NCBI RefSeq assembly: GCF_004368965.1
Contig: NZ_SORO01000002.1
Coordinates: 124,001 to 188,000 of the forward strand
DNA: 64,000 bases
Direction: 5' to 3'
Source of the DNA: Leptospira meyeri
GTDB lineage: Bacteria; Spirochaetota; Leptospiria; Leptospirales; Leptospiraceae
The notes beneath the pieces are model-generated. The model was not told the DNA's origin, did not search any database, and saw only the letters and a program-made list of their open reading frames with translations. The position numbers and the translations under genes are program-made. Shown here in pieces: positions 53,731 through 63,013 of this stretch. Position 1 is the stretch's first letter. Every line of letters starts with the position of its first letter.

Positions 53731-54366
53731 TTACGAACTAAAGTCTTTGTAGTAGCGTTTGACTTTGTTTACGTACTTTTGTGTTTCTTCATATGGCGGA
53801 ATGCCTTTGTATCGTTTCACTGCCCCAGGACCTGCATTATAAGCGGCGATTGCTTTTTCAGGGTCTTTAAATTCTTTCATTAGCCCCTTTAAAAATTTCA
53901 CTCCCCCACCAATATTGTCTTCGGGATCAAAGGGGTTGTTCACTCCCAAGGACTCAGCAGTTTCTGGCATCAGCTGCATCAGTCCCATCGCCCCTTTAGG
54001 AGAGACAGCCTTTGGTTTGAATCCTGATTCCGCTTTGACCATCGCCTTTACTAGGTTAGGATCCATCCCTTGAGATTTTGCGATTGTATCAATGGTTTCT
54101 AAGATATCAGTTGGTTTTGCGATTGTATCGATTTGTTTGGAGGGTGAAAATTTGGGTCTCAGTTCTTCGGGGAAGGGGAGAGAGATTCCATCCTTTTTTT
54201 CATTTGCGGCACTTGTGGGAAGGACTTCTTGTGTTTTCGACCGGTTCCATTCCTTTTCTAAAACATCAGGAAAGGAAACCAAAGATTTGGGATTTTCTGA
54301 AAGTTTGGATAGGGATTCCATTCGGTTCAAAACAGAAGATACAGAAGGGATATCAGAAAGTTTCAC
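53731..54366 (-). CDS. lytic transglycosylase (SLT family)
   Basis: 211 residues. The catalytic domain (about 100-205) holds LVKAMVKAESGFKPKAVSPKGAMGLMQLMPETAESLGV with the catalytic Glu in AESGF, then AIAAYNAGPGAVKRY. The N-terminal ~95 residues are a Ser/Lys-rich linker without a signal peptide, so export by another route or a cytoplasmic/flagellar location is possible. Cleaves peptidoglycan between MurNAc and GlcNAc. Confidence 0.9.
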   Translation of the reverse strand: MKLSDIPSVSSVLNRMESLSKLSENPKSLVSFPDVLEKEWNRSKTQEVLPTSAANEKKDGISLPFPEELRPKFSPSKQIDTIAKPTDILETIDTIAKSQGMDPNLVKAMVKAESGFKPKAVSPKGAMGLMQLMPETAESLGVNNPFDPEDNIGGGVKFLKGLMKEFKDPEKAIAAYNAGPGAVKRYKGIPPYEETQKYVNKVKRYYKDFSS

Positions 54367-54417
54367 ATTTTAAGGATCGACCTGATTTGGAAAAACTGAA
54401 GAAAAAAATATGTCTCA

Positions 54418-54801
54418 TTAACCCACTGCCGGGTTGATGGACTGCAAATCTTTCAAAGAAAGTGGTTTTACTAGGTATCCTTTTACATTTTTGAATTCTT
54501 CTGATCTGGCCTTGTCTGTTGGATCTATGGAGGAGGTTAAAATGTAGATCGGAAGTTTAGCGTATTTGGGATGTTTGCTGATCGCCCTTAAAAATTCCCA
54601 TCCATCCATAATGGGCATATTCAAATCTAAAAATAACATATCAGGATCAGCCGAACCAGCGAAGAGGGCATTCAAAGCTTCCTCTCCGTTTTGAAAACCT
54701 TTGATTTCGTCTGCAAAGGAAAATTTTTCCATCAAAGTTTTGATGAGAAATGTTGTAATTATATCATCTTCAACTAGGTATACCATACTTAATTGTTTCA
54801 T
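54418..54801 (-). CDS. stand-alone response regulator receiver domain
   Basis: 127 residues, a single CheY-like domain. Acidic pocket EDD (11-13), phospho-acceptor Asp59 in LFLDLNMPIMDGW, Thr/Ser in ILTSS and Lys in YLVKPLS. No output domain. It has no kinase next to it; the orphan PAS/NMT1-type kinase in this window is one possible but unproven partner. Confidence 0.93.
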   Translation of the reverse strand: MKQLSMVYLVEDDIITTFLIKTLMEKFSFADEIKGFQNGEEALNALFAGSADPDMLFLDLNMPIMDGWEFLRAISKHPKYAKLPIYILTSSIDPTDKARSEEFKNVKGYLVKPLSLKDLQSINPAVG

Positions 54802-54867
54802 AAATTGCAGATAGATCCGAGCGTATTTTTCTGAAAATTTGAAAAGAAAGCAACAAATAAACGAACC

Positions 54868-56271
54868 CTAAAGTGTATGTGGTGAGGTGAGAATTTCGGG
54901 CCTTAGGATCTCTTTCAGTTTTTTTTCTTCTAACAAACCAAGTTCTAGAACTATGGACTCGACGGGTCGATTTTCTAAGAGTGCTTTTTTGGCAACGAGG
55001 GTAGCATTTTCATATCCAATGTACGGATTCAAAGCGGTCGCAAGGCCTGCAGAAGTTTTGGCTCGGGATTCAAGCAATTCTCGGTTTGCTGTGATCCCCA
55101 CAATGCAGTTGAGTTCTAAAGTTTTACATCCAGCAGTTAGATGTTCAATACTTTTAAATAAACTATGGGCAATTATTGGTTCAAAAGCATTCAGTTGCAA
55201 TTGGCCTGCCTCAGCTGCCAAAGTAATTGTGATGTCGTTCCCAATCACTTCAAATGCAATTTGATTGACCACTTCTGGAATAATTGGGTTTACTTTTCCT
55301 GGCATGATAGAAGAGCCTGCAGCCTTTGCTGGCAAATTAATTTCGTTAAATCCTCCTTGTGGGCCGCTGGAAAGTAAACGTAGGTCATTGCATATCTTGG
55401 ATAACTTAGTCGCAATTCGTTTTAGAACACCAGATAACTGAACAAAGGCGCCTGTGTCCTGTGTAGCTTCAATTAAGTTTGGTGCTGCAATCAAACTTAA
55501 TCCAGTTTCATTTGATAAAATATCTGTAACAATCTGAGAATAACGAATGTCGGTGTTGATCCCCGTTCCAATCGCTGTAGCACCTAAATTGATTTCTCCG
55601 ATGAGGGAAGTGGCCTCTTTCAATCGGCTAATATCTTCACCTAACATAACATCGTAAGTGGAAAACTCCTGCCCAAGTGTCATTGGGACTGCATCTTGTA
55701 ATTGAGTTCTCCCTATCTTTAATATATCTTTGAATTCTTCTGATTTTCTACGGAAAGCCAATTGGAGTTCTTCCATAGCTTTTAGTAAACCTTTCATTGC
55801 AAATACTGCAGCTACTTTGATCGAAGTAGGGTAAACGTCGTTTGTACTTTGGGACATATTCACTTCATTTAATGGGTGTAAATGAGAATAGTCTCCTTTG
55901 GAAAACCCAGCCATCTCGAGCGCAATGTTTGTGATCACTTCATTGGCATTCATATTCGTGGAAGTTCCGGCTCCTCCTTGGATGACATCGACAACAAACT
56001 CCGAATGGAATTCCCCGTTTAGGATTCTGTCGCAGGCCCTTGTAATCATTTGGGTGGTTTCTTTTGTGAGTTGTCCTAACTCTTGGTTTGCTTTTGCTGA
56101 AGCTTTTTTGATATAAGCGAGTGCACGAACAAGGTCAGGGTAGGTTCCAATGGTTTTCCCAGTGATAGGATAATTTTCCAAAGCCCGCAAGGTATGGATT
56201 CCCCAATAAACTTCAGCGGGGAGATCTCTTTCCCCCAAAAGATCGTGTTCTCTTCGTGTTGCTACTTTCAT
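54868..56271 (-). CDS. aspA: aspartate ammonia-lyase
   Basis: 467 residues. The fumarase/aspartase signature GSSIMPGKVNP (about 317-327) and the N-terminal HDLLGERDLPAEVYWGIHTLRALENYPI (9-36) fit aspartase more than fumarase C. STNMNANEVITNIALE and TNDVYPTSIK are the substrate-site regions. Converts aspartate to fumarate and ammonia. Single gene, no operon partner. Confidence 0.88.
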   Translation of the reverse strand: MKVATRREHDLLGERDLPAEVYWGIHTLRALENYPITGKTIGTYPDLVRALAYIKKASAKANQELGQLTKETTQMITRACDRILNGEFHSEFVVDVIQGGAGTSTNMNANEVITNIALEMAGFSKGDYSHLHPLNEVNMSQSTNDVYPTSIKVAAVFAMKGLLKAMEELQLAFRRKSEEFKDILKIGRTQLQDAVPMTLGQEFSTYDVMLGEDISRLKEATSLIGEINLGATAIGTGINTDIRYSQIVTDILSNETGLSLIAAPNLIEATQDTGAFVQLSGVLKRIATKLSKICNDLRLLSSGPQGGFNEINLPAKAAGSSIMPGKVNPIIPEVVNQIAFEVIGNDITITLAAEAGQLQLNAFEPIIAHSLFKSIEHLTAGCKTLELNCIVGITANRELLESRAKTSAGLATALNPYIGYENATLVAKKALLENRPVESIVLELGLLEEKKLKEILRPEILTSPHTL

Positions 56272-56336
56272 AAGTTTATAAATTCTCTTGGATAGGACGA
56301 AAGATACTCGACCAAATCCAAATGGGAAGAAGATTT

Positions 56337-56693
56337 ATGTTGCCAATGTATAAAATCAGATTTTCTTCCCTTTTTCTTACTTTTCTTATTTGTTTTTCTA
56401 CGTTAATCGGAAAGGAAAAACAAACTTCTACCGTTCCCTGCAAACAGAAGGAGGAAACCGTAAAAACGATTTTTCAACTTTTACCAGAATCGGAGAGGTC
56501 CTGTATGGACATTGCCAAACTGGTTTTGACGGACGAAGATGAGGAGGGTGAGAAGTTAGATAAGGAGTATGCAGAACTTTTTCTAAAGGTATGTGAACTC
56601 AAACGGAAAAAACTTTCATTGGATGAAATTCGGGAGAATTTGGGGATAATAAAACAATGCAACATGGCGGCAAATCTCTCGAAAAAGAATTGA
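56337..56693 (+). CDS. small exported protein with conserved Cys, function unknown
   Basis: 118 residues from the ATG at 56337, after GGGAAGAAG; the ATG at 56346 is also possible. Signal peptide YKIRFSSLFLTFLICFSTLIGK, then four Cys (VPCKQ, RSCMDI, KVCELK, KQCNMA) that could form two disulphides. Mostly helical and acidic. Not recognised. Confidence 0.6.
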   Translation: MLPMYKIRFSSLFLTFLICFSTLIGKEKQTSTVPCKQKEETVKTIFQLLPESERSCMDIAKLVLTDEDEEGEKLDKEYAELFLKVCELKRKKLSLDEIRENLGIIKQCNMAANLSKKN

Positions 56694-56729
56694 TTCTTGC
56701 AGTGGATGGTATACTTTTTTGCAAGTTTT

Positions 56730-57410
56730 ATGCTAAAATTTCAATTTGTCTTATTGTTTTTTCTGATTCCTACCGTTCTATTGCCTTGTGAACCTTTTAC
56801 GGCAAAAACTTTGGCACCTATCGATCATTCGGCGAAGGATAAAAGTTTCAACGAATTCAAAACAAAATTTCTAAAGATTCTAAAATCTAAAGATAGAAAA
56901 GCCTTAGAAGAGGTAATTGATAAAGAGATTCATTTCTCGTTTGGTGCAGAAGCTGGGAAAAAAGATTTTCTAAAATCATTCCAACTAACAGAAAAACCCT
57001 CCACTTCAAATTTTTGGGATTTAATGGAAGAAACTATCAAGTTAGGGTTTCGTCAAAACAAAGAAGGCCAGATGGTGGCTCCTTACTTTTTTGAAACCTT
57101 CCCTGGGGACTATGATCCATTCACTCATTACTTGGTCGTTGGAAAGAATGTGAATGTAAGAGAAGATGCTTCAAAAGAATCAAAGTCTATCTCACAGTTA
57201 AGTTACCAAATTGTAAGAGCAGAAGCTGATGATTTGGATGGGCGAAGACTAGAAAAAGAGAGTAATTGCAATTGGAAAAAGATTTGTACACCTCAGGGAA
57301 AACCTGGATATGTATGTGACAGGTTTTTACGTAGTCCTCTCGACTACAGAGCATTCTTTGAAAAAAAGAAAAACAATTGGTATCTCACTATCTTTATCGT
57401 AGGCGATTGA
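56730..57410 (+). CDS. exported SH3-like domain protein
   Basis: 226 residues from the ATG at 56730 (MLKFQF), which opens a signal peptide ending LLPCEPF; upstream TTG/ATG starts exist and none has a clear ribosome site. The C-terminal half has VVGKNVNVREDASKESKSISQLSYQIVRAE, a bacterial SH3-type fold that usually binds cell-wall or protein ligands. Cys in NCNWKKICTPQGKPGYVCDRFL suggest a disulphide. Function unknown. Confidence 0.65.
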   Translation: MLKFQFVLLFFLIPTVLLPCEPFTAKTLAPIDHSAKDKSFNEFKTKFLKILKSKDRKALEEVIDKEIHFSFGAEAGKKDFLKSFQLTEKPSTSNFWDLMEETIKLGFRQNKEGQMVAPYFFETFPGDYDPFTHYLVVGKNVNVREDASKESKSISQLSYQIVRAEADDLDGRRLEKESNCNWKKICTPQGKPGYVCDRFLRSPLDYRAFFEKKKNNWYLTIFIVGD

Positions 57411-57502
57411 CCACTGTTAAATTAACGTATTGTATAGATTTTTCTTGAAACGTAACTAAGGCAGGTTTATATTTGGTGAAACCATTGTTCAAGGAAACAT
57501 TT

Positions 57503-57883
57503 ATGTTAAAAAAATTACTCTTTGTTGCTTTAGCGTTTTCGCTAACCAATTGCTTGATCTTAAATCCTGCTGGTGCAACGATTGATCGTGAAAAAGGGTC
57601 TGTTGTCGCTTCCAGGATTACGGATGCTGCCATCCAAACAGACCTCATCAACTCAACTGTATTAGCAGGAAGGGCTAGTGTTTCGATTCTCAGTTTGCTT
57701 GCTTCTGACATTGCAAATATTGATGCTGCAAAATACTATGTCAAAGCAGATGTGGATCAGTGTGTTAACGACATCCAAGGTTTTAAAGGATTCTTACTTG
57801 GATCTACAATCACAAATATCATTTCTTGCCAAGACTTAAAAACTGATGGTTACTTTACTGGAGATCCGTTCCCTAGTTTCTAA
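57503..57883 (+). CDS. Leptospira-type lipoprotein (TIGR04452-like)
   Basis: 126 residues from the ATG at 57503, 7 bases after AAGGA. Lipoprotein signal AFSLTNCLILNP (Cys17). The mature part, with ATIDREKGSVVASRITDAAI and YYVKADVDQCVNDIQGFKGFLLGSTITNIISC, matches the TIGR04452 lipoproteins, which are known mainly from Leptospira. Outer-membrane or surface location is likely; role unknown. Confidence 0.8.
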   Translation: MLKKLLFVALAFSLTNCLILNPAGATIDREKGSVVASRITDAAIQTDLINSTVLAGRASVSILSLLASDIANIDAAKYYVKADVDQCVNDIQGFKGFLLGSTITNIISCQDLKTDGYFTGDPFPSF

Positions 57884-57897
57884 TTAAAAAAAACAAA

Positions 57898-57928
57898 TTC
57901 CCTGCCTCTTTTTTCTTGGGGTAGGGAA
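57898..57928 (+). terminator. hairpin with following pyrimidine-rich tract
   Basis: TTCCCTGCC pairs with GGTAGGGAA around a pyrimidine loop, 12 bases after the lipoprotein stop and followed by CTCTCTCTCCCTCTTT. A plausible intrinsic terminator separating the lipoprotein from the sigma-factor operon. Confidence 0.5.
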
Positions 57929-57979
57929 CTCTCTCTCCCTCTTTCGGGTCATATTCACCAAACAAACAAGGAAGGTTTT

Positions 57980-58432
57980 ATGATCTCTCTGAAAAAAACA
58001 TTCAAAATTGTTACAACAATTGGTCTTGTATCGGTGATGGCATTCGCTTTTGGTAATTGCCGTGGACATAAAGATTTCGAAAAAAGAATCGAATGGGTTG
58101 CTTCTAAACTCACGTCTAAACTTGATTTAGATGATGCTCAAAAAGCAAAACTAGAAACCATTAAAGCCGAACTCATTGCCAAACACAAGGAAATGAAACC
58201 AAAACATGAATCTTGGGCCAAAGAAATGGCAACACAGATTCGTGCAGAAAAAATTGATACGAAGTTGTTGGATAAAATGAGTATCGAAAGAGAAACACGC
58301 CACCAAGAAATGCGTAAGTTTTTCCAATCAAAACTCGTAGAATTCCATGCGGTTTTAAAGCCAGAACAAAGGGAGAAGTTTGCTGATCTAGTGGAACGTT
58401 TTGCAAGTCGTCACCAACCACCGGAAGAATAA
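57980..58432 (+). CDS. Spy/CpxP-like periplasmic lipoprotein, candidate sensor
   Basis: 150 residues. A signal with lipobox AFGNC (Cys27) precedes a helical hairpin protein (KLDLDDAQKAKLETIKAELIAKHKEMK, LKPEQREKFADLVERFASRH) like Spy, CpxP and the metal sensor CnrX. His and Met residues are common in the second half. The sigma-factor gene starts 3 bases after its stop. CnrX-type sensors release an anti-sigma factor when metal binds; that analogy is inferred. Confidence 0.78.
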   Translation: MISLKKTFKIVTTIGLVSVMAFAFGNCRGHKDFEKRIEWVASKLTSKLDLDDAQKAKLETIKAELIAKHKEMKPKHESWAKEMATQIRAEKIDTKLLDKMSIERETRHQEMRKFFQSKLVEFHAVLKPEQREKFADLVERFASRHQPPEE

Positions 58433-58435
58433 ACA

Positions 58436-58960
58436 ATGCCTGAGTTTGACTTCGAAACAGTAGTCAAAGAAACCAAATTTTTGGTTTTGAAAACGGTCGG
58501 TGATACCCTCATCGACCGTTTTGATGATGCAACAGAAGATGTAGTGCAGGAAGTTTACTTTCGTGTTTTTAAATCTTTGGAAAAGGGTGGGTTTGATGGA
58601 AGGTCCAAAATTTCTACTTGGATTTACACAATTGCCCGTAACGAAGCACTTCGTATGAATGAAAAACGATTGCGAGAAGAAGAGAAAGCAAAACGATATT
58701 TAGTTAAGAATAAAGTCCAATTATCCGGTGTGCGAGAGGAAGCTACTTTTGAAAAAGAAGAATGGATGGAATCCTTGCTTCTCCAAATCCCCGAAATTTA
58801 TCGACAAACCTTACGTCTTTATTTGGCCGGCAACACAATGGATGAAATTGCAAAAGAACTTGAGGTTCAGCAAGGGACCGTCAAATCACGATTGTTTCGA
58901 ACCAAAGAATGGATACGAAAACATATACCAGGAGGAAGAAATGAATTCCAGGAATCCTAA
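58436..58960 (+). CDS. ECF-type RNA polymerase sigma factor
   Basis: 174 residues. Region 2 reads DDATEDVVQEVYFRVFKSLEKG ... STWIYTIARNEALR (about 29-77); region 4 reads LPEIYRQTLRLYLAGNTMDEIAKELEVQQGTVKSRLFRTKEW-like (about 118-160, with IPEIYRQTL at its start). The gene is tied to the Spy-like gene upstream and overlaps the one-TM protein gene by 20 bases, the usual sign of a sigma/anti-sigma pair. Confidence 0.92.
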   Translation: MPEFDFETVVKETKFLVLKTVGDTLIDRFDDATEDVVQEVYFRVFKSLEKGGFDGRSKISTWIYTIARNEALRMNEKRLREEEKAKRYLVKNKVQLSGVREEATFEKEEWMESLLLQIPEIYRQTLRLYLAGNTMDEIAKELEVQQGTVKSRLFRTKEWIRKHIPGGRNEFQES

Positions 58961-59204
58961 AAAATGGGAACAACTTTTGAATGATTCTGATTTTGAATTG
59001 CGTCTTGTAAGAAAGACCAAGTCCAGAATCCAAACGGAAAAAACAAAACGGAAAGCCTATGTCACCTTAGCGGTTTCGACTCTACTCTTTTCCCTAATTT
59101 TTTTCAATGAATTCATCGTCGAACCCAGTGAATTGTCAACTAATATCCATTATCTGGTGGATGAACTGAGTTCAGAATCAATTGTTAGTTTGAGTATGGA
59201 TTGA
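58941..59204 (+). CDS. one-TM protein, candidate anti-sigma factor
   Basis: 87 residues from the ATG at 58941, 1 base after GGAGGAAGAA. A short cytoplasmic N-terminus (KKWEQLLNDSDFELRLVRKTKSRIQ), a membrane helix at about 40-59 and a small periplasmic tail match the plan of CnrY/RseA-type anti-sigma factors. It was picked from a frame whose upstream part is shadow sequence. Its role rests on overlap with the sigma gene and on this layout. Confidence 0.7.
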   Translation: MNSRNPKKWEQLLNDSDFELRLVRKTKSRIQTEKTKRKAYVTLAVSTLLFSLIFFNEFIVEPSELSTNIHYLVDELSSESIVSLSMD

Positions 59205-59307
59205 CATTTATCAATGATAAAGGTAGGGAGTGAACGCTTGCTGTTTTTATAAAAAGAGTTTAATTTTATTTTCCTTTGCGTCATAATAAAGTAAGGGAAG
59301 TGAAAAT

Positions 59308-59637
59308 ATGAACGCCTGCATCCTGTACCTCAACAAAAAACGAATTGAGATGATTAAGTTTGAATCAGATCAAATGCGATCTAGATCTTGGGAAAAATCG
59401 AAAGAGTCGGATGTCTGGGATTTTGAAGATATCACGAATACATTGCAATCGCCTAACGAAGTTATATTGGTTGGGGAGTCTGAATTGAATACTCAATACA
59501 GACGATGGTTGGTCAATCATGATAGAAATTTAGCCAAAAAACTTATAGCCGTCATTGGTAATAACAGCGAAAATGAAATCAATCAAGACCTTGTTAGCCA
59601 TTTTAAAGAAAAGTACTTTCGAGGAAGAGGGTTCTAA
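59308..59637 (+). CDS. small baeRF/host-attachment-like protein
   Basis: 109 residues, cytoplasmic. The C-terminal half (EVILVGESELNTQYRRWLVNHDRNLAKKLIAVIG) resembles the end of bacterial eRF1-like (baeRF) proteins, where VLVVGPGxAKxxFxxHL is typical. The usual N-terminal domain is much shortened, so a truncated relative is possible. Ribosome-linked function is speculative. Confidence 0.45.
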   Translation: MNACILYLNKKRIEMIKFESDQMRSRSWEKSKESDVWDFEDITNTLQSPNEVILVGESELNTQYRRWLVNHDRNLAKKLIAVIGNNSENEINQDLVSHFKEKYFRGRGF

Positions 59638-59707
59638 GTTTAAAGAACGGGTCATCGTTTGATTACAGACGCCGTTTGAATGAAAGAAAAGTAGGAAGAT
59701 ACTAAGG

Positions 59708-60394
59708 CTATAAAAGATGGTCGCAGGACTCTCCGTGAGTATGGAAAAAAAGACGGTAGAGTAAAAAACTAAGAGAAGTTAAAATCACAATTGTTCCAAA
59801 GGCAGGGATCCATTTTGTAGGGATCTTGTTTCTCCATTTCCCCACGATCCAACCAAGACCGGTGAGTGCCGGAACAGTTCCTAGATAAAAGAAAAACATC
59901 ACAAGTCCACCGTTTAACAGAGTACCTGTGGCAAAAGATGCTGCATACGCAGGATACAAAACCCCACAAGGGAGTAGGGCACTCACCATCCCAATTCCAA
60001 ATCCAAGACCATTTTTACTAAATCTTTTTCGGATGTTTTCTAAGAACTTACGAATCCCTTGTGGTAAAGAACCAAAGGAGGATGTTGATTTTGTAGAATA
60101 AGTGCGGATGGCAAAGACAACTAAAAATAAAAACGTTAGGATACCTGCCACACCTTGGATGGCACTTAGTTCACCTAAAGCATTGGCACCTTTTCCAATA
60201 AACCCCAGCACCATACCGAGAAAGGTATAAGAAATGAGTCTTCCTAGGTGATAAAGATAAATGGGAATATGTTTTCCTTTCTCCGTTTGCAATAGGGAGA
60301 CAAACGGACCACACATCACAAGACAATGAAAGCTACTGACAAATCCATACAAAAAGATGGAACCAAAAAAGCTAAGATTTGCTAGTTGGTCCAT
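59708..60394 (-). CDS. TauE/SafE-like membrane protein of the cbb3 maturation cluster
   Basis: 228 residues from the ATG at 60394; upstream TTG starts lie inside ccoS. Six or seven membrane segments. FHCLVMCGPFVSLL (about 22-35) carries the HCxxMCGP motif of sulfite-exporter/urease-accessory-type proteins commonly found beside ccoS, and LPCGVLYPAYAASFA is a second conserved loop. The Cys/His residues suggest copper or nickel handling. Overlaps ccoS by 23 bases. Substrate not certain. Confidence 0.78.
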   Translation of the reverse strand: MDQLANLSFFGSIFLYGFVSSFHCLVMCGPFVSLLQTEKGKHIPIYLYHLGRLISYTFLGMVLGFIGKGANALGELSAIQGVAGILTFLFLVVFAIRTYSTKSTSSFGSLPQGIRKFLENIRKRFSKNGLGFGIGMVSALLPCGVLYPAYAASFATGTLLNGGLVMFFFYLGTVPALTGLGWIVGKWRNKIPTKWIPAFGTIVILTSLSFLLYRLFFHTHGESCDHLL

Positions 60395-60569
60395 CGGTTG
60401 GATTTGGTTTAGATTGGCTTTCTTGGGGGTATTCTTCCTCAAAAAACATTCTATATTTAGGGGATTCGATGTCTTCAAACTGGCCTTTTCGGAAGGCAGT
60501 GATAAAGACATAAAGAAAGAAGGCGGCAATACACATTGCCATAGGTATTGTTAAGTAGAGGGCTTCCAT
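60372..60569 (-). CDS. ccoS: cbb3 oxidase maturation protein CcoS
   Basis: 65 residues. A single membrane helix YLTIPMAMCIAAFFLYVFITAFRKGQFEDIESPKYRMF ends in the conserved GQFEDxxSPxxRML-like segment of CcoS. Needed to place cofactors in cbb3 oxidase. Overlaps ccoI by 19 bases and the TauE-like gene by 23. Confidence 0.9.
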   Translation of the reverse strand: MEALYLTIPMAMCIAAFFLYVFITAFRKGQFEDIESPKYRMFFEEEYPQESQSKPNPTDGPTSKS

Positions 60570-63013
60570 TGGGGGATCCTAAATCTAATGGAAAGAGAAT
60601 TGAGAAGGACTGTCAAGCTGGAACAAGCCATAAACACGGCGCAGATCACAGGTAACATTAACCCAAACATCGCAAGGGGTAACATAATTGAATTATAACA
60701 AAAGGAAATGATGATATTTTGTAAAATCACCTCTCTTGTTTTTTTGGCGGAGAGTAAGGAATGGACGAGCCCATTCAAATTTCCAGAAGTTAATACCACA
60801 TCTGATTTTTCTAAAGAAAGGTCTTCTGCTTCTGTGTGAGATATGGATACATTGGCCTGAGCTAAAGACAAACTATCGTTGATTCCATCTCCCACCATAA
60901 TGACAACATTCCCTTTTGCTTGTGCAGCACTAATGAGATTTGATTTGTCTTCTGGAGAAAGGTCAGAAACGTATTTTTCAATGCCAAGAGAGTCAGCAAT
61001 AAATTTCACTGCGGCAAATCGGTCTCCCGAAAGGATCGAAATATTAGGAATAAAGTGTTTGAGAAGAGAAACAAAAGAACGAGCTCCAGGACGGATTTCA
61101 TCGGCGAGTAAAAAACTCCCCTGATAAATTCCATTCACAGCAAGTAAAATCAATGATCCTTCCCCTTCGGGTAAATTTTCCATCGGAATCTTCTCACTCT
61201 CAAGTAACATTTTGTTTCCGATGAGAACCGAAAGTTTTTTAGAATCTACTTCCAATTCGGCTTTGACTCCTCTCCCTGGAATGTTCTCTAAATTGGCTAA
61301 TAAAATGGACTCAGCTCGTTTTGTGACGAAACTGAATGGTTGCAAATACTTTACCAGAGATTTAGCTAAAGGATGGTTGACCTCTTTTTCAATTCGATAA
61401 ACAAGTGGTAGGTGGTCATCTTTGACTGAAACCTGTCTCACTAAAAACTTCCCTTCAGTAAGTGTTCCTGTTTTATCTAAAAAGATAGTATTGGCTTTCG
61501 CGAGTGCTTCCACAACGGATGGATTTTTTAAAAGCACTCCTTTATCTGCATTCAGAATATGATTGGTGACAAGGGCTGTCGGAACAGAAATTCCCAAAGC
61601 GCAAGGGCAAGCAACAATGAGAACAGAAATAGTTGTGACAAGGCTTTGCTCTAAATTTCCACCGGATACAAAATACCAAACAAAAAAACAAAGAAAGGCC
61701 AGGGCAAAAACAACAGAGATGAAGTAAGAGGCAATGCGTTCTGTGAGAATTTGTAATTTTGGTTTGAGGTGTAAGGCTTCCTCTAATCTTAGTTTGAGAG
61801 AAGAAAGAGTGGAGGCGTGGTAGTCTGATCCTGCAACAATTAAAGCTGGATTATCCATCGCAAGGGAACCTGCAAGTATGGTATCACCTTTCTTTTTTCG
61901 AATGGGTAAGGATTCTCCTGTTAAAAATGACTCATCCACATATGTATGTTCGGATACAAGAATGGCATCCACGGGAATTCGTTTCCCTGGAGCGACACGA
62001 ATGGTATCTCCAATTTTGATTTCGGAACTAGGGATGGTATCTTCGCCGGCTTCCGTAACACGTACAGAAGTTTCGGGAAGTTTGCAAAGAATGGATTCTA
62101 ATTTGTCAGAGGCAAACACCCTTGCTTTTTCTTCAAAGTACTTCCCTATCAAAATAAAGAAGTAAATCATTGCCACCGAGTCAAAATAAACTTCACCTAC
62201 ATCAGTAAGAGTTACATAAACGGAATAGAAATATGCCATGGAGATTCCTAAAAACAAAAGAAAGTCCATCGAGAGAGTTCTTCGCCTGATGCTTGTTAGA
62301 AAACCAGACATAAAAGGGTATCCAGAGTAAAGATAGGCGGGAGTGGCAAATACCCAGGATGCATAATGGAAGAGTCGTTTGATATCCAAATCGATCCCTG
62401 TAAAATAACCAGAATATAAGGCCACACTTAGGATCATGATATTTCCAAAACAAAACCCAGCCACACCGATGCGGAGGAGAAGAGTCTTTAGTTGTTTTGT
62501 TTTTTCCACAGTACCTTCTGTGGGCGAAAAAAGTACAGGTTTATAACCGATGGCTCGGATTAGGGATAGAATTCGAGAGATTTTTATTTTGGAACGTTCA
62601 AACCGGACCCGAGCTCTACCAGAAGCAAAGTTAATTTGAGCAGAAATGATCCCTTCTTCTTCGTTTAAAACTTTTTCATTGATCCAAACACAAGCAGAAC
62701 AATGAATGTTTGTGATTTGGATTGAAACTTCAGAAAAATCTCCTGATTTACGAACAAACTTTTCGTAAACAAGTTCGTTTTCTATGTCAGCGTCCGATTC
62801 TTCGATTTGAACTGGATCGAGTTTTGTATTTCCTTTTAAATTATAATAATAACTTCCACCGAGGGAGTTGATGATGGAATAAACAGTTTCGCATCCTTCG
62901 CAACAAAAAACCTTTGTATCATTTCCGACCCTTGCTTCAATCCTCACCAACCGGATTGGATTTCCGCAATGGTCACATTCAGTTTTTGTTACGTCGGAAA
63001 TTGTTTCGTTCAT
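60551..63013 (-). CDS. ccoI: copper-transporting P-type ATPase CcoI
   Basis: 820 residues. An N-terminal Cys cluster (CDHCGN, CCEGC) and a heavy-metal domain (QITNIHCSACVWINEKVL) precede eight membrane segments. VACPCALG is the metal-binding CPC, FLDKTGTLTEGKF holds the phosphorylated Asp, NHPLAKSL is the HP motif and MVGDGINDSLSLA the hinge. FixI/CcoI type by context: it exports copper to the periplasm for cbb3 oxidase assembly. Overlaps ccoH by 4 bases. Confidence 0.94.
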   Translation of the reverse strand: MNETISDVTKTECDHCGNPIRLVRIEARVGNDTKVFCCEGCETVYSIINSLGGSYYYNLKGNTKLDPVQIEESDADIENELVYEKFVRKSGDFSEVSIQITNIHCSACVWINEKVLNEEEGIISAQINFASGRARVRFERSKIKISRILSLIRAIGYKPVLFSPTEGTVEKTKQLKTLLLRIGVAGFCFGNIMILSVALYSGYFTGIDLDIKRLFHYASWVFATPAYLYSGYPFMSGFLTSIRRRTLSMDFLLFLGISMAYFYSVYVTLTDVGEVYFDSVAMIYFFILIGKYFEEKARVFASDKLESILCKLPETSVRVTEAGEDTIPSSEIKIGDTIRVAPGKRIPVDAILVSEHTYVDESFLTGESLPIRKKKGDTILAGSLAMDNPALIVAGSDYHASTLSSLKLRLEEALHLKPKLQILTERIASYFISVVFALAFLCFFVWYFVSGGNLEQSLVTTISVLIVACPCALGISVPTALVTNHILNADKGVLLKNPSVVEALAKANTIFLDKTGTLTEGKFLVRQVSVKDDHLPLVYRIEKEVNHPLAKSLVKYLQPFSFVTKRAESILLANLENIPGRGVKAELEVDSKKLSVLIGNKMLLESEKIPMENLPEGEGSLILLAVNGIYQGSFLLADEIRPGARSFVSLLKHFIPNISILSGDRFAAVKFIADSLGIEKYVSDLSPEDKSNLISAAQAKGNVVIMVGDGINDSLSLAQANVSISHTEAEDLSLEKSDVVLTSGNLNGLVHSLLSAKKTREVILQNIIISFCYNSIMLPLAMFGLMLPVICAVFMACSSLTVLLNSLSIRFRIPQWKPST

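Noticed and set aside
57394..57711. Minus-strand reading frame opposite the lipoprotein gene
   Set aside because: It is the antisense shadow of the TIGR04452-like lipoprotein and has no ribosome site or recognisable sequence.
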